Assembly (NCBI RefSeq): GCF_000761245.1
Contig: NZ_AWOR01000042.1
Location: 62,001 to 126,000 of the forward strand
Length of the DNA stretch: 64,000 bases
Direction of reading: 5' to 3'
From: Comamonas testosteroni
GTDB taxonomy: Bacteria > Pseudomonadota > Gammaproteobacteria > Burkholderiales > Burkholderiaceae_C
In this document: one piece after another, positions 46,332-55,420 of the stretch
Position numbering within the stretch: the stretch's first letter is position 1
Layout: each line of letters begins with the position of its first letter
Position numbers and translations under genes: made by a program
The notes under the pieces: model-generated
The model's database searches: none
Told to the model about the DNA's origin: nothing
What the model saw: the letters and a program-made list of their open reading frames with translations, nothing else

Positions 46332-46362
46332 CCTGCGCACTTTGGCGACACCGGTGCGCAGG
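46332..46362 (+). terminator. Possible terminator hairpin after kdsB
   Basis: Arms CCTGCGCAC and GTGCGCAGG are perfectly complementary, but no T-run follows, so termination may be weak or Rho-assisted. The rest of 46363-46714 holds no gene. Its end should contain the adk promoter. Confidence 0.4.
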
Positions 46363-46459
46363 CTGTCTTCATCCAGGGCTGCTCACGCATCAAGCCGGCA
46401 GCAGCCCCGTCGGCCATAGCAATCCCAAAGGGCCCTAGGCCAGTCCAGGAAAGCGCTGA

Positions 46460-47371
<912 letters not shown>

Positions 47372-47440
47372 TCGCCCTGATCACTCGCGCATGAAGCCTT
47401 GCCGACTTTTCGCGGTCGGGCATCTCTATCTCTGCGCGGA

Positions 47441-47470
47441 AAAAGGCCGGTGTCTTCACCGGCCTTTTTT
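47441..47470 (+). terminator. Intrinsic terminator of adk
   Basis: The stem AAAAGGCCGGTG/CACCGGCCTTTT with a TCTT loop ends in six T. Confidence 0.93.
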
Positions 47471-47596
47471 GTTCTCGAACCTCAAGCTCCCGGCCGTTCG
47501 GCCGGCATCCTTCCGATGCGGGCAAGCTGCACCGAGGTGGAATTGCTGCCATCAATATTCATAGCTATCTGCGCTCATGACCATTGAGTTTTAGAT

Positions 47597-47638
47597 AAAA
47601 AGCATCGTAGATTCCCCGTATTACGCGGGAACGATGCT
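47597..47638 (-). terminator. Probable terminator of the asparaginase gene
   Basis: On the minus strand AGCATCGT pairs with ACGATGCT, with an inner CCGCG/CGGGG-type helix, and is followed by five T. It lies 16 bp past the stop at 47654. Confidence 0.65.
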
Positions 47639-47653
47639 CTTAAAATAAGAGCA

Positions 47654-48637
47654 TCAACCCAATGCGCGAGGCCAGCCCATCAGCTCCAGCATCAGGCTGA
47701 TTCTGGCCTTGGCCGCAGGCAGGCTGCTCACATGATCATCCTGCGTTCCCTGAGCCTGCACCACCTGCCCCTCCTCGCACCGGGTTGCGATACGCAAAGT
47801 CATGCCCTGCGCCTGCGCCCAGTCCAGCGCTGGCCCCAATGCCTGATGGACCGTGCCATTGCCCGTGCCCACCACCACCGCGGCACGCACGCCTTGCGCA
47901 TGCCAGGCCTGAACTACCGCCAGCGCCACGGCACTGTTGCAGCCGGCATGGCTATGCAGCAGCTCCACCTGGGGCCATTGACCTGCGGGCGGTAAAGCGA
48001 TCGCAGGCGAGCCAGCCAAAGCTGCCCTAGGCAGCCCGCCCGTTGCCCAGCGCAGCCGCCCCTCTTCCACCCAGCCCTGCGGACCGGCGCCGCTGCCATC
48101 AAAGGCATCCACACGGTAGGGATGCACCTTGCGCACCTGGCGTGCGCTGAACACCCGACCCGCCACCACGGCAAGCACACCGCGGCCAGCAGCCTGCGTA
48201 TCGGCCGCACAGGCCACGGCATCACGCAGATTGCCCGGGCCGTCGGCCGAAATGGCTGTGGCCGGGCGCATGGCGCAGGTCAACACCACGGGCTTAGTCG
48301 GGCGCAGAACACATTGCAGAAACCAGGCGGTTTCCTCCAGGGTGTCCGTGCCGTGGGTGATGACAATGCCGCTCACATCATCACGCGCGAGCAACTCTGC
48401 ACAGCGCAGCGCGAGTGCATGCCACGTCGCGTGATCCATATCCTTGCTGTCCAGCTGCGCCAGTTGCTCCGCCTGCAGCGACGCCGCAGCAACGCGCTCC
48501 ATGTCCGGCACAGCCTGCAGCAGCTGAGCCACGCCCAGCTGGGCCGCACGGTAGCCCACGCTGGCGCCAGCCTGCTCTGCGACACCGGCAATCGTGCCAC
48601 CGGTGCCCAGGATGACGATATTTTTGTCACGTTCCAC
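47654..48637 (-). CDS. Type I/II-like L-asparaginase
   Basis: A 327-residue asparaginase/glutaminase family protein. The first catalytic threonine lies in NIVILGTGGTIAGVAE and the second in the GIVITHGTDTLEETAWFL motif. There is no signal peptide, so it is cytoplasmic. It hydrolyses asparagine to aspartate and ammonia. The start lies only 18 bp from the first of two LexA boxes, so transcription in this direction may also be SOS-influenced. Confidence 0.93.
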   Translation of the reverse strand: MERDKNIVILGTGGTIAGVAEQAGASVGYRAAQLGVAQLLQAVPDMERVAAASLQAEQLAQLDSKDMDHATWHALALRCAELLARDDVSGIVITHGTDTLEETAWFLQCVLRPTKPVVLTCAMRPATAISADGPGNLRDAVACAADTQAAGRGVLAVVAGRVFSARQVRKVHPYRVDAFDGSGAGPQGWVEEGRLRWATGGLPRAALAGSPAIALPPAGQWPQVELLHSHAGCNSAVALAVVQAWHAQGVRAAVVVGTGNGTVHQALGPALDWAQAQGMTLRIATRCEEGQVVQAQGTQDDHVSSLPAAKARISLMLELMGWPRALG

Positions 48638-48654
48638 TTGCAGTCCTCTTCAAA

Positions 48655-48670
48655 CTGATTAAAAATACAG
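48655..48670. promoter_or_regulatory. LexA (SOS) box 1 of lexA
   Basis: CTGATTAAAAATACAG matches the CTG-N10-CAG consensus with an AT-rich core. It lies in the divergent ansA-lexA promoter region. Confidence 0.85.
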
Positions 48671-48673
48671 GTA

Positions 48674-48689
48674 CTGGATGAACACACAG
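48674..48689. promoter_or_regulatory. LexA (SOS) box 2 of lexA
   Basis: CTGGATGAACACACAG, flanked as TA...TA to give TACTG...CAGTA, begins 19 bp after box 1. Tandem boxes are usual for autoregulated lexA promoters. Confidence 0.9.
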
Positions 48690-48719
48690 TATTCATCATT
48701 GATCGATCAAGGAATGCCC

Positions 48720-49391
48720 ATGGACCACCCCAAGCTCACTCCCCGCCAGCAGCAGATTCTGGACCTCATCCAGTCCACCATCGCTCGCACGGGTGCGCCC
48801 CCTACCCGGGCCGAGATTGCCAGTACCTTTGGCTTCAAGTCCGCCAATGCTGCAGAAGAGCATTTGCAGGCACTGGCCCGCAAGGGCGTCATCGATCTGG
48901 TCAGCGGCACATCGCGCGGCATTCGCCTGCGCGCCGATACCGTGCGCACCATCAATGCGGCACGCGGTGCCAGCTTTGCGCTGCCGCTCACGGCCCTGGC
49001 TCCGCTGGTGCTTCCCCTGGTCGGCCGCGTCGCTGCCGGCTCGCCTATTCTGGCTCAGGAACATATCGATCAGAGCTATTCGCTCGAGCCCAGCCTGTTT
49101 GCCGCCAAGCCCGATTACCTGCTCAAGGTGCGTGGCATGTCCATGCGTGACGCGGGCATTATGGACGGCGACCTGCTGGCGGTACAGGCTACGCATGAAG
49201 CGCGCAACGGCCAGATTGTGGTGGCCCGCCTCGGTGATGACGTTACCGTCAAGCGCTTCAAGCGCACGCCTCAGGGCATCGAGCTGCTGCCCGAGAACCC
49301 CGACTACAAGATCATTCATGTCGATCCTGAAGAGCCGTTCGCCATCGAAGGCCTGGCCGTAGGCCTTATCCGCAACAGCATGTTCATGTAA
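48720..49391 (+). CDS. lexA: LexA repressor
   Basis: This 223-residue SOS repressor has an N-terminal winged helix ([20 protein letters not shown], then [20 protein letters not shown]) and the self-cleavage site Ala106-Gly107 (GRVAAGSPI). The catalytic dyad is Ser141 (RGMSMRDAG) and Lys178 (DVTVKRF). RecA filaments trigger its autoproteolysis. The start at 48720 has AAGGA at good distance. The open frame reaches back to 48678, but a start there would overlap a LexA box. Tandem boxes upstream show autoregulation. Confidence 0.98.
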   Translation: MDHPKLTPRQQQILDLIQSTIARTGAPPTRAEIASTFGFKSANAAEEHLQALARKGVIDLVSGTSRGIRLRADTVRTINAARGASFALPLTALAPLVLPLVGRVAAGSPILAQEHIDQSYSLEPSLFAAKPDYLLKVRGMSMRDAGIMDGDLLAVQATHEARNGQIVVARLGDDVTVKRFKRTPQGIELLPENPDYKIIHVDPEEPFAIEGLAVGLIRNSMFM

Positions 49392-49561
49392 CGGGCAGAC
49401 GGCGTCCCTCCGTCTATGCAGCGCAGGCACTGAGCCTCTTTCCCTCTCAAGCCCAGGCAGTAGGCGCGAAGCCGTTGAGCTTCGCCCTGGGCGGAGCTTT
49501 GCCGAAAGAATGCAATCCTGCCCTTATCCATGCCGCAAGGTCATCAAAAGGAGTTGCCAAA

Positions 49562-49984
49562 ATGGGATTCGCCACATCACTGCAGACTTTGACACGCCTG
49601 ACTCTGAAGAGCCTGCCTGCCACGCTGTCGTTCAACCCGAACTTCAGCTCCGATGACGCAAGCAAAGCCGCCGCAGAACCCGTATCGCTCACTACCAATC
49701 GACCAAAGGCGAAGCAGATCAGCATTCCTGTCATGCGCGCCAACCGCGGCCGCAGTCGTCTAGGCAGCAATACGCTTTATCCTCAGACCTTTGCGGCGCC
49801 CCCAGAGCTGCAATCACTAGTAACCGATGAGTCGACGCAAGCTGCTTCTCCGCGACTTCTCAAAATCGTGCAGCGAGAACCGCGCAAGCAGCCCGAATGC
49901 CTGCTGATCTGCGGACGCATGGCCGATGTCTGCGCAGCGCTGGAGCGTATGGCACTCCATGAGCAAACAGCCCCGCAAGTCTGA
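49562..49984 (+). CDS. Hypothetical protein, 140 aa
   Basis: The start at 49562 follows AAAAGGAG. The N-terminal two thirds are polar and low in structure (SLTTNRPKAKQISIPVMRAN). The last 35 residues form a compact segment (PECLLICGRMADVCAALERM) that recurs in small Comamonadaceae proteins in my experience of such sequences, but with no assigned function. No signal peptide or membrane helix. It lies downstream of lexA without a visible SOS box of its own. Confidence 0.6.
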   Translation: MGFATSLQTLTRLTLKSLPATLSFNPNFSSDDASKAAAEPVSLTTNRPKAKQISIPVMRANRGRSRLGSNTLYPQTFAAPPELQSLVTDESTQAASPRLLKIVQREPRKQPECLLICGRMADVCAALERMALHEQTAPQV

Positions 49985-50415
49985 AGCAGCAAGTCTGAAG
50001 CACAGTGAGGTTTGACTGCCTGCACTTATGCCGCCCACGCCCGATCCGCAATAGGCCTGCAGGCGATGCAACAAAGCTTCCATATGCATCCAACACAAAG
50101 CCATCTCAACGCTCTTGGCCCATCGGCCGGTAGATATGGCACCAGACAACCATGCCAGCAGTGCATAGGCGAAAAACTCGATATCGCCAGCGCAGGCCCT
50201 CTGTATTTGCGCCGAACGATCTGGATCGTCATGTAAATTTTTTACTGATGTTCTGCCTGGGCCTGTTCGCGGAACGCATTTCGCACAATGCCTCGCAGCC
50301 TCCAGAACTCCTTGTCAGGCGCGAATATCCGTCAGAACGGATACCCGGATCAGGGTATTGCGGCACCTCCTCGACAGTGGAAACATTCATATACACATGT
50401 CAACGAGGGCGTCTT
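49985..50415. other. Intergenic region
   Basis: About 430 bp without a convincing gene. Open frames on both strands are short and have no protein-like composition. No terminator or operator was recognised. Confidence 0.35.
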
Positions 50416-50661
50416 ATGAGTGCCTACCGCAAGCTCTTGCAGCACATACAGGCCAAAGACGCCAATGGAGACCTGCGCCTGATTCTGGTCTATCAGAGTT
50501 TTGATGAGGTCGACATGCCGCATGGCATCTCCATACGCCCATCTGCCATTTACTTTGAAACTGCCGATCACCAAGAGGTCAACTGGCTCAATCCACAGCA
50601 GTTCGAGATAGAGGCCACTGGCGAAATCCTCAATCGCGTTCCTCCTTCGCCCGAGGAATGA
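50416..50661 (+). CDS. Hypothetical protein, 81 aa
   Basis: A small acidic protein beginning MSAYRKLLQHIQAKDANGDL, with a strand-rich centre (LRLILVYQSFDEVDMPHGIS, then SAIYFETADHQEVNW) and a proline-rich end. The start at 50416 is preferred over the longer frame from 50152. A CGAGGGCG sequence lies upstream. No family was recognised. It precedes the first universal stress protein in the same direction, 144 bp apart. Confidence 0.6.
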   Translation: MSAYRKLLQHIQAKDANGDLRLILVYQSFDEVDMPHGISIRPSAIYFETADHQEVNWLNPQQFEIEATGEILNRVPPSPEE

Positions 50662-50805
50662 GACAACTCGGCGCGACCGCCCCTCGTTACAGAGTCTTAC
50701 CTCCTGTCTACAACTCTGCTGCATTCAAGAACTAGGCATTGCGCGGCTCGAAATATTGGAATAGATTGAGTCTCAGGCACATCTTCCGGCATCAGGAGGC
50801 TGAAC

Positions 50806-51267
50806 ATGTTCAAGCACCTGCTCATTCCTACCGATGGCACCAAACTGTCAGAGGCTGCCGTGCGTGCCGGCATTCTGCTTGCACGTGAACAAGGCGCCAA
50901 GGTGACCGGCCTTTATGTCATGCCCGATTACCGCGCCATCATCTACGGCGCAGACGCGCTGTTGACTTACAACAGCGCAGAGTTCGAGCGAAGTGCCAAC
51001 AACGATGCAGATGCGGCTTTGCAGTTCGTTGACCAGATTGCCAGACCTGAAGGCGTGCTCTGCAACTTTGTGCGAGTCACCCACGCCTCTGTCTACCAAG
51101 CCATTGTTCAACAGGCGCAGGAATTGCAATGCGACCTGATTTGCATGGCTTCACACGGTCGCAAAGGTATCGGCGGAATTTTGCTGGGCAGCGAAACCCA
51201 GCGCGTTCTGACGCACAGCCATGTCCCGGTGCTGGTACACCGGCCCGCCTCCACCGGCAAACATTAA
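50806..51267 (+). CDS. Universal stress protein (UspA family), copy 1
   Basis: A 153-residue single USP domain (MFKHLLIPTDGTKLSEAAVR). The ATP-binding signature SHGRKGIGGILLGSETQRVL (G-2x-G-9x-G-S) is near the end. It is expected to bind ATP and accumulate in starvation, anaerobiosis or other stress. It is closely similar to the second Usp at 54778 through the whole length. The start follows AGGAGG. The 3' untranslated region appears long, with the next terminator at 51543. Confidence 0.93.
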   Translation: MFKHLLIPTDGTKLSEAAVRAGILLAREQGAKVTGLYVMPDYRAIIYGADALLTYNSAEFERSANNDADAALQFVDQIARPEGVLCNFVRVTHASVYQAIVQQAQELQCDLICMASHGRKGIGGILLGSETQRVLTHSHVPVLVHRPASTGKH

Positions 51268-51542
51268 GGAGCCAGAAATATCGAATAGCAGTCCTGCATG
51301 TCGCACGCTTGCCTCGATACAAGATGGGCTCAAGCGACTTGCAAGTCATGGCTACAAAATGCAGGCCAGCCAGTCAGCAGTTGCTGGCCGCACCCGATGG
51401 GGCAACCTGTCAACCGTTCAAACGCGTCAGCAACAGTGCAAGAGCGATAAACGGCGATTGAGGCCAAAGTAACGCCTCTGCCAACTATTCAAATGCATTG
51501 ACTGTGTGGGCTGCAGAACCGGATCGAGAGGACCCCGAAACT

Positions 51543-51568
51543 TGCCCGCCTTGCGCGGGCATTTTTTT
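51543..51568 (+). terminator. Intrinsic terminator, plus strand
   Basis: Arms TGCCCGC and GCGGGCA with a 5-nt loop are followed by seven T. The nearest upstream plus-strand gene is the Usp gene, 276 bp away. It lies just beyond the end of the convergent gene at 51574. Confidence 0.85.
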
Positions 51569-51573
51569 GGCTG

Positions 51574-51957
51574 CTAGGCACATCGCTCCGGTACTTCTCC
51601 CAATCGCTCACGATGCCCAGGCAAGGTGAACAGAATCTGGAGATTCTGCGAGTCCATTTGCTGCACCACGATGGAGCCGTCTTCGTGCAGATAGATCCGC
51701 ACAGTGTGTGCATCATCCAGATCCCAGTGTGCAACGCTCGTATTCACCCCCCGCCAGCCATGCTCCTCGCACAGCCGACGCCGACGCAAGGCCTTCAAAA
51801 ATTCCGGTGAAGCACCAAGCTCTGCATTGGTTTGCACCCAGCTGTCGATCACCAACTCATAAGCCATCTGCTGCGTATGACAAGGCTGGGCCAGCTTCAT
51901 ATGCCTGATCCAGGCATCCAGACGGGAGGCAAAAGTGTATTGCAGGTGATGGGACAT
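51574..51957 (-). CDS. Hypothetical protein, 127 aa
   Basis: A soluble protein starting MSHHLQYTFASRLDAWIRHM. A helical first half is followed by a strand-rich second half (SVAHWDLDDAHTVRIYLHED, IVVQQMDSQNLQILFTLPGH). It has the composition of a real cytoplasmic protein but no family that I recognise. It stands alone on the minus strand between the two Usp genes. Confidence 0.65.
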   Translation of the reverse strand: MSHHLQYTFASRLDAWIRHMKLAQPCHTQQMAYELVIDSWVQTNAELGASPEFLKALRRRRLCEEHGWRGVNTSVAHWDLDDAHTVRIYLHEDGSIVVQQMDSQNLQILFTLPGHRERLGEVPERCA

Positions 51958-52673
51958 GGGCTTTTTTTTTGAATTCAGTAAGGCATCGGGCTAGATCGCC
52001 ACTTGCACATCAAAATCAGAATTTTCCTACGCCCAATTTACCGAAAAGTGCAGCAGAAACAAAATCTACATCACCAATAGGCTCAGGGTTTAACACTGCT
52101 TGATGACTGGGCTGAGAGACGACTGGCAAAGTGAGAATGGCCAGAGCCACGGTGAACCCTGAGCCTGCACGGTGACATATCTCAAGGATTGGACAAGCTG
52201 GCTTTTGGACGCTTGCCAGCTGTTCAGTCACCGCATTGCCACGTATTTCTGGAGTGCCTACCGATGACTTGCCTGTTGGAATTCAGGCAGCGCGATTCAG
52301 CCATCCTTTCGATGACTCAGGCCCCGAGCATCGACATCCTGACATTCAATGCTCCCCTCTAAAAATTGTCATCATCAGGCAACTTTTACGCTCAAACCCA
52401 TGCCAGCTCAAGATAGATTTCATTAAAAAAATCTATCTTTTCACTCAGTTACTTAGCACGGCTACTTCATCAAAAAAAGATGACAGCGGCACCGGCAAAG
52501 CACCTCCTCAGCGCTTCAAAGAAGCTCACACATCAGATCTGGTCTATCCATTAGCGCGATCTGTAAGTGCCTACATACTTTCTTACATCCGCTTGATACA
52601 ACATCAGTCAAATGCAATGAAATGTCAGCTCGCAGGTCCTGCGGCAAGTTGTTGAGGAACAGGGAGTGTCGTC
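51958..52673. other. Intergenic region with an AT-rich hairpin
   Basis: About 700 bp with no convincing gene. At 52410-52439 the arms AAGATAGATT and AATCTATCTT form a hairpin followed by T residues, terminator-like on the plus strand though no gene reads into it. The surrounding DNA is lower in GC than its neighbours. Confidence 0.4.
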
Positions 52674-52982
52674 ATGAGAAAAGTTAATCCTGCCGCCAAG
52701 AACGCGAACCGCGCTTTTGTCCGTCTGCACACGTATGTGACCAAGCAATTCGACTGGGATCTCTTCACCAAGGACTACCGTGTAGTCCTGCACACAGACG
52801 AGGACGGAGGCGTCACGCTCTACATCGTCAAGGTCTTCGACAAGGACGGACAGCCTGCCGCGCTAGGGCCAAAGATACCCAACCAGATTACGTTCTCTTA
52901 CCGTCAGGCTCCCATCATGTCGGTATGGACAGAGTTCTTCAACGACGGCAAATTCAGTTGGCGCAATGTCTCCTGCCGCTAG
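52674..52982 (+). CDS. Hypothetical protein, 102 aa
   Basis: The protein begins MRKVNPAAKNANRAFVRLHT. Its centre is strand-rich and acidic (YRVVLHTDEDGGVTLYIVKV, then FDKDGQP) and it ends with an aromatic segment (SVWTEFFNDGKFSW). It has no signal peptide or transmembrane helix. The start follows AGGGAG. No family was recognised. It lies 95 bp before an exported small protein on the same strand. Confidence 0.6.
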   Translation: MRKVNPAAKNANRAFVRLHTYVTKQFDWDLFTKDYRVVLHTDEDGGVTLYIVKVFDKDGQPAALGPKIPNQITFSYRQAPIMSVWTEFFNDGKFSWRNVSCR

Positions 52983-53077
52983 GGCGCGGCGGTGGGGGAT
53001 GAAGGCCCGGCTGTCGACATAGACACCCGCCGCTGCGCCAGGAGCGCCATCCTGTCCAACACATTCAGGAGAGTTGC

Positions 53078-53482
53078 ATGACCCGCTTCCAACCGATGCT
53101 TGCAACTGCTGCCCTGCTCAGTCTCATGACGCTACATCTCAGCAGCAGCTCCATGGCACAGGCCGCCTTTACAACCCCAGGCGGCTACACCAACTCCTAC
53201 AGCGGCCAGATCACCGGCAACGGCATCGTGCAATACGGGCTTGAAACGCGGCCCTTCCAGCGCATGACCGTCACGCTCAACACCAACAACCCGTCCAGCC
53301 AGATGAACGTCTTCAAGGACGGCGCTGCCCAGCCTCTATGCCAAGGCTCTGCCCACAACAACATCTGCACCTTCCGCATCGAGCGTGGTGCCAGCTACCG
53401 CGTGCTGATCTTCCTCACGCGTGAAGCAGCCCTGCGCGGCGAAAGCGCACGCTTTACGCTCACCACCGAAGAAAGCACCTGA
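53078..53482 (+). CDS. Exported hypothetical protein, 134 aa
   Basis: A signal peptide covers about residues 1-28 (hydrophobic core LATAALLSLMTLHLSSSS, ending SMAQA). The mature domain is rich in Thr, Ser and Asn strands (FQRMTVTLNTNNPSSQMNVF, RIERGASYRVLIFLT) and has two cysteines. The pattern resembles small periplasmic beta-sandwich domains of the pre-peptidase C type, but the match is too weak to name. The start follows AGGAG. Confidence 0.65.
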   Translation: MTRFQPMLATAALLSLMTLHLSSSSMAQAAFTTPGGYTNSYSGQITGNGIVQYGLETRPFQRMTVTLNTNNPSSQMNVFKDGAAQPLCQGSAHNNICTFRIERGASYRVLIFLTREAALRGESARFTLTTEEST

Positions 53483-53566
53483 CGGCTTGACTGCCGTCAA
53501 GAACACCTCAGTCCGTGGCTTGTAAACTGGCTTTAACAGATTCAAAGTGAAAGCCCGTTACACGAT

Positions 53567-54208
53567 ATGGAAAACTTTCCCAAAGACATCTACACCGAGC
53601 CTACGCCCGATGTGAATACACTGGCCAACCTCGGCCCCCTCACCGGCATGGCTGGCGTCTGGACCGGCAAGCGCGGCCTGGACATCAACCCCAAGGCTGA
53701 CGGGCCCGAAAAGCAGGCCTTTATCGAGCACATGGAGTGCCAGCCCATCGATGCGCAAACCAACGGCCCACAGCTCTTCTATGGCCTGCGCTACCACACA
53801 CGCATCGTCAAGCCCGACGACGTGGAAACCTTTCACGACCAGGTCGGTTACTGGCTGTGGGAGCCTGCCACCGGCAACATCATCCAGACCCTGACCATCC
53901 CGCGCGGGCAGACCGCCATGGCCACGGGCAAGACCACGGCCGATGCCACCAGCTTCACCCTCAGGGCCGAGCGCGGCTCCACCGTCAACGGCATCTCCAG
54001 CAACCCGTTTCTGGAGCACGCCTTCAGAACCGACGCCTATACCATCACCGTCACCAAGCACTCAGACGGCACCTGGTCGTACGAGCAGGAAACCACGCTG
54101 ACCATCCCCGGTCAGAGCGAGCCTTTTGCCCATACCGACCGCAACACCTTGCACAAGATTGGCGAGCCCACGCCCAACCCAACGGCAAGGGCCGCAGTTG
54201 AAATCTGA
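53567..54208 (+). CDS. FABP-like/nitrobindin-type haem-binding family protein
   Basis: A 213-residue beta-barrel protein of the DUF1794/THAP4-type family. The barrel opens with LTGMAGVWTGKRGLDI, the G-x-W-x-G motif. Later strands include FYGLRYHTRIV and VGYWLWEPATGNIIQTLTIP, with the C-terminal DGTWSYEQETTL. Relatives (nitrobindins) bind ferric haem and react with nitric oxide or peroxynitrite. The family length is usually 160-200. No partner gene is obvious. Confidence 0.82.
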   Translation: MENFPKDIYTEPTPDVNTLANLGPLTGMAGVWTGKRGLDINPKADGPEKQAFIEHMECQPIDAQTNGPQLFYGLRYHTRIVKPDDVETFHDQVGYWLWEPATGNIIQTLTIPRGQTAMATGKTTADATSFTLRAERGSTVNGISSNPFLEHAFRTDAYTITVTKHSDGTWSYEQETTLTIPGQSEPFAHTDRNTLHKIGEPTPNPTARAAVEI

Positions 54209-54640
54209 TTAGCGCTCTCAAAGGACGCCACGCCACAGCCGAATTCACTGGCTCCACAGGGCGCACACTCCCCGATTACCGCATCGTCCGCGATGGCCTT
54301 ACGCTGCTGGTCATGGACCTTACGGGCAAGAAGGCGCTTGCCTTCAATCTGGTCGCGAAGGCTGCGGCGCAGGTACACCGCACTGCGTTCAAGACCTTGA
54401 TACGGGGCAATGCCGACAAATGACAGCACAGCAGCCACCTGCTAAACCTGAATTACGGCCGCCCCATGCGCCATGCACAGTCGATTGCGGCCGACCTGAT
54501 GCTGGCCTCCTTTGACAGCTTGCCAACCGGCAACAGCCGCAGAGCATGCTCCGCATGGCGTTCGAATAGTCTGCTTTTGATAGCTTCTAACGCTTTATGG
54601 ATAAGGGCTTGAGGCGGTTTATACCTGCATCTTCATGAAT
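54209..54640. other. Intergenic region, possibly with a decayed coding segment
   Basis: No intact gene. A plus-strand frame ending near 54423 (DYRIVRDGLTLLVMDLTGKK, FNLVAKAAAQVHRTAFKTL) and its antisense both look partly protein-like, which may reflect GC-rich bias. I could not match either to a transposase or other family. Confidence 0.35.
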
Positions 54641-54654
54641 TTGATTTCCATCAA
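54641..54654. promoter_or_regulatory. FNR/ANR box upstream of the second usp gene
   Basis: TTGATTTCCATCAA is an exact match to the FNR-type consensus TTGAT-N4-ATCAA. It lies 124 bp upstream of the Usp start, compatible with oxygen-responsive activation. Confidence 0.75.
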
Positions 54655-54777
54655 GAAACCATCTGAATACTCATTTCAAGATGTTGCATTAGCAGCCCTG
54701 GAGTGTGAATATGAGTCCAATGATCGGTCGAATTGATTTGGCAACAAGACGCGCACTTATGCGCAAGGAGGCTGGAT

Positions 54778-55224
54778 ATGTTCAAGCACATTTTGATTCC
54801 TACGGACGGCTCGAAACTTTCTGAGGCCGCGCTGCGCGCGGGCATACAACTGGCCAAGGAACAAGGCGCACAGGTGACGGCGCTGTATGTGATGCCCGAT
54901 TACGCAGCCATGATTTACGGAGCCGAGGCGCTGATCGCCTACAACTCTGCAGAGTTCGACAAGAGCGCCCAGAAGGAAGCAGATCAGGTGTTGCAAGCTG
55001 CCCTGGACATTGCCAAGACCGAGGGCGTGGCCTGCCAGACGGTGCGGGTAACGAATATCTCCATCAATCAGGCCATCATCAAGCAGGCGCAGGAGGGTAG
55101 TTGCGACCTGATCTGCATGGCATCACACGGCCGCAAGGGCATTGCCGGCATTTTGCTGGGCAGCGAGACCCAGCGCGTACTGGTCAACAGCAGCATTCCG
55201 GTTCTGGTGCACCGCCCGGTTTAA
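54778..55224 (+). CDS. Universal stress protein (UspA family), copy 2
   Basis: A 148-residue USP (MFKHILIPTDGSKLSEAALR) with the ATP-binding signature SHGRKGIAGILLGSETQRVL. It matches the 50806 protein at most positions, so the two are recent paralogues about 4 kb apart in the same direction. The start follows AAGGAGG. The FNR box at 54641 implies induction in low oxygen, which the first copy's upstream region does not show clearly. Confidence 0.95.
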   Translation: MFKHILIPTDGSKLSEAALRAGIQLAKEQGAQVTALYVMPDYAAMIYGAEALIAYNSAEFDKSAQKEADQVLQAALDIAKTEGVACQTVRVTNISINQAIIKQAQEGSCDLICMASHGRKGIAGILLGSETQRVLVNSSIPVLVHRPV

Positions 55225-55276
55225 GCCTGATCGACTGCGGCGGAGTCACTTCCCGGCCGCTCTCATAATGCAAGAA

Positions 55277-55310
55277 CGCCCCATCGCCCTCGTGCGGTGG
55301 GGCGCTTTTT
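55277..55310 (+). terminator. Intrinsic terminator of usp copy 2
   Basis: The stem CGCCCCATCGC/GCGGTGGGGCG (one G-U pair) is followed by five T, 52 bp after the stop. Confidence 0.85.
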
Positions 55311-55420
55311 CATGGGCCGATCGTCGTGTAGCATCGGTGCATCAAATTGTGAACATTAGGTTCCATTTTTCACGCCAGCAGCGGCGTCTCTTGTTCATTT
55401 TGAAAAAAGGGATAAGGCAG

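Noticed and set aside
54112-54438. Minus-strand frame (FVGIAPYQGLERSAV...) as a transposase fragment
   Set aside because: It only superficially resembles IS110-type C-termini. The plus strand looks equally coding and no inverted repeats were seen.
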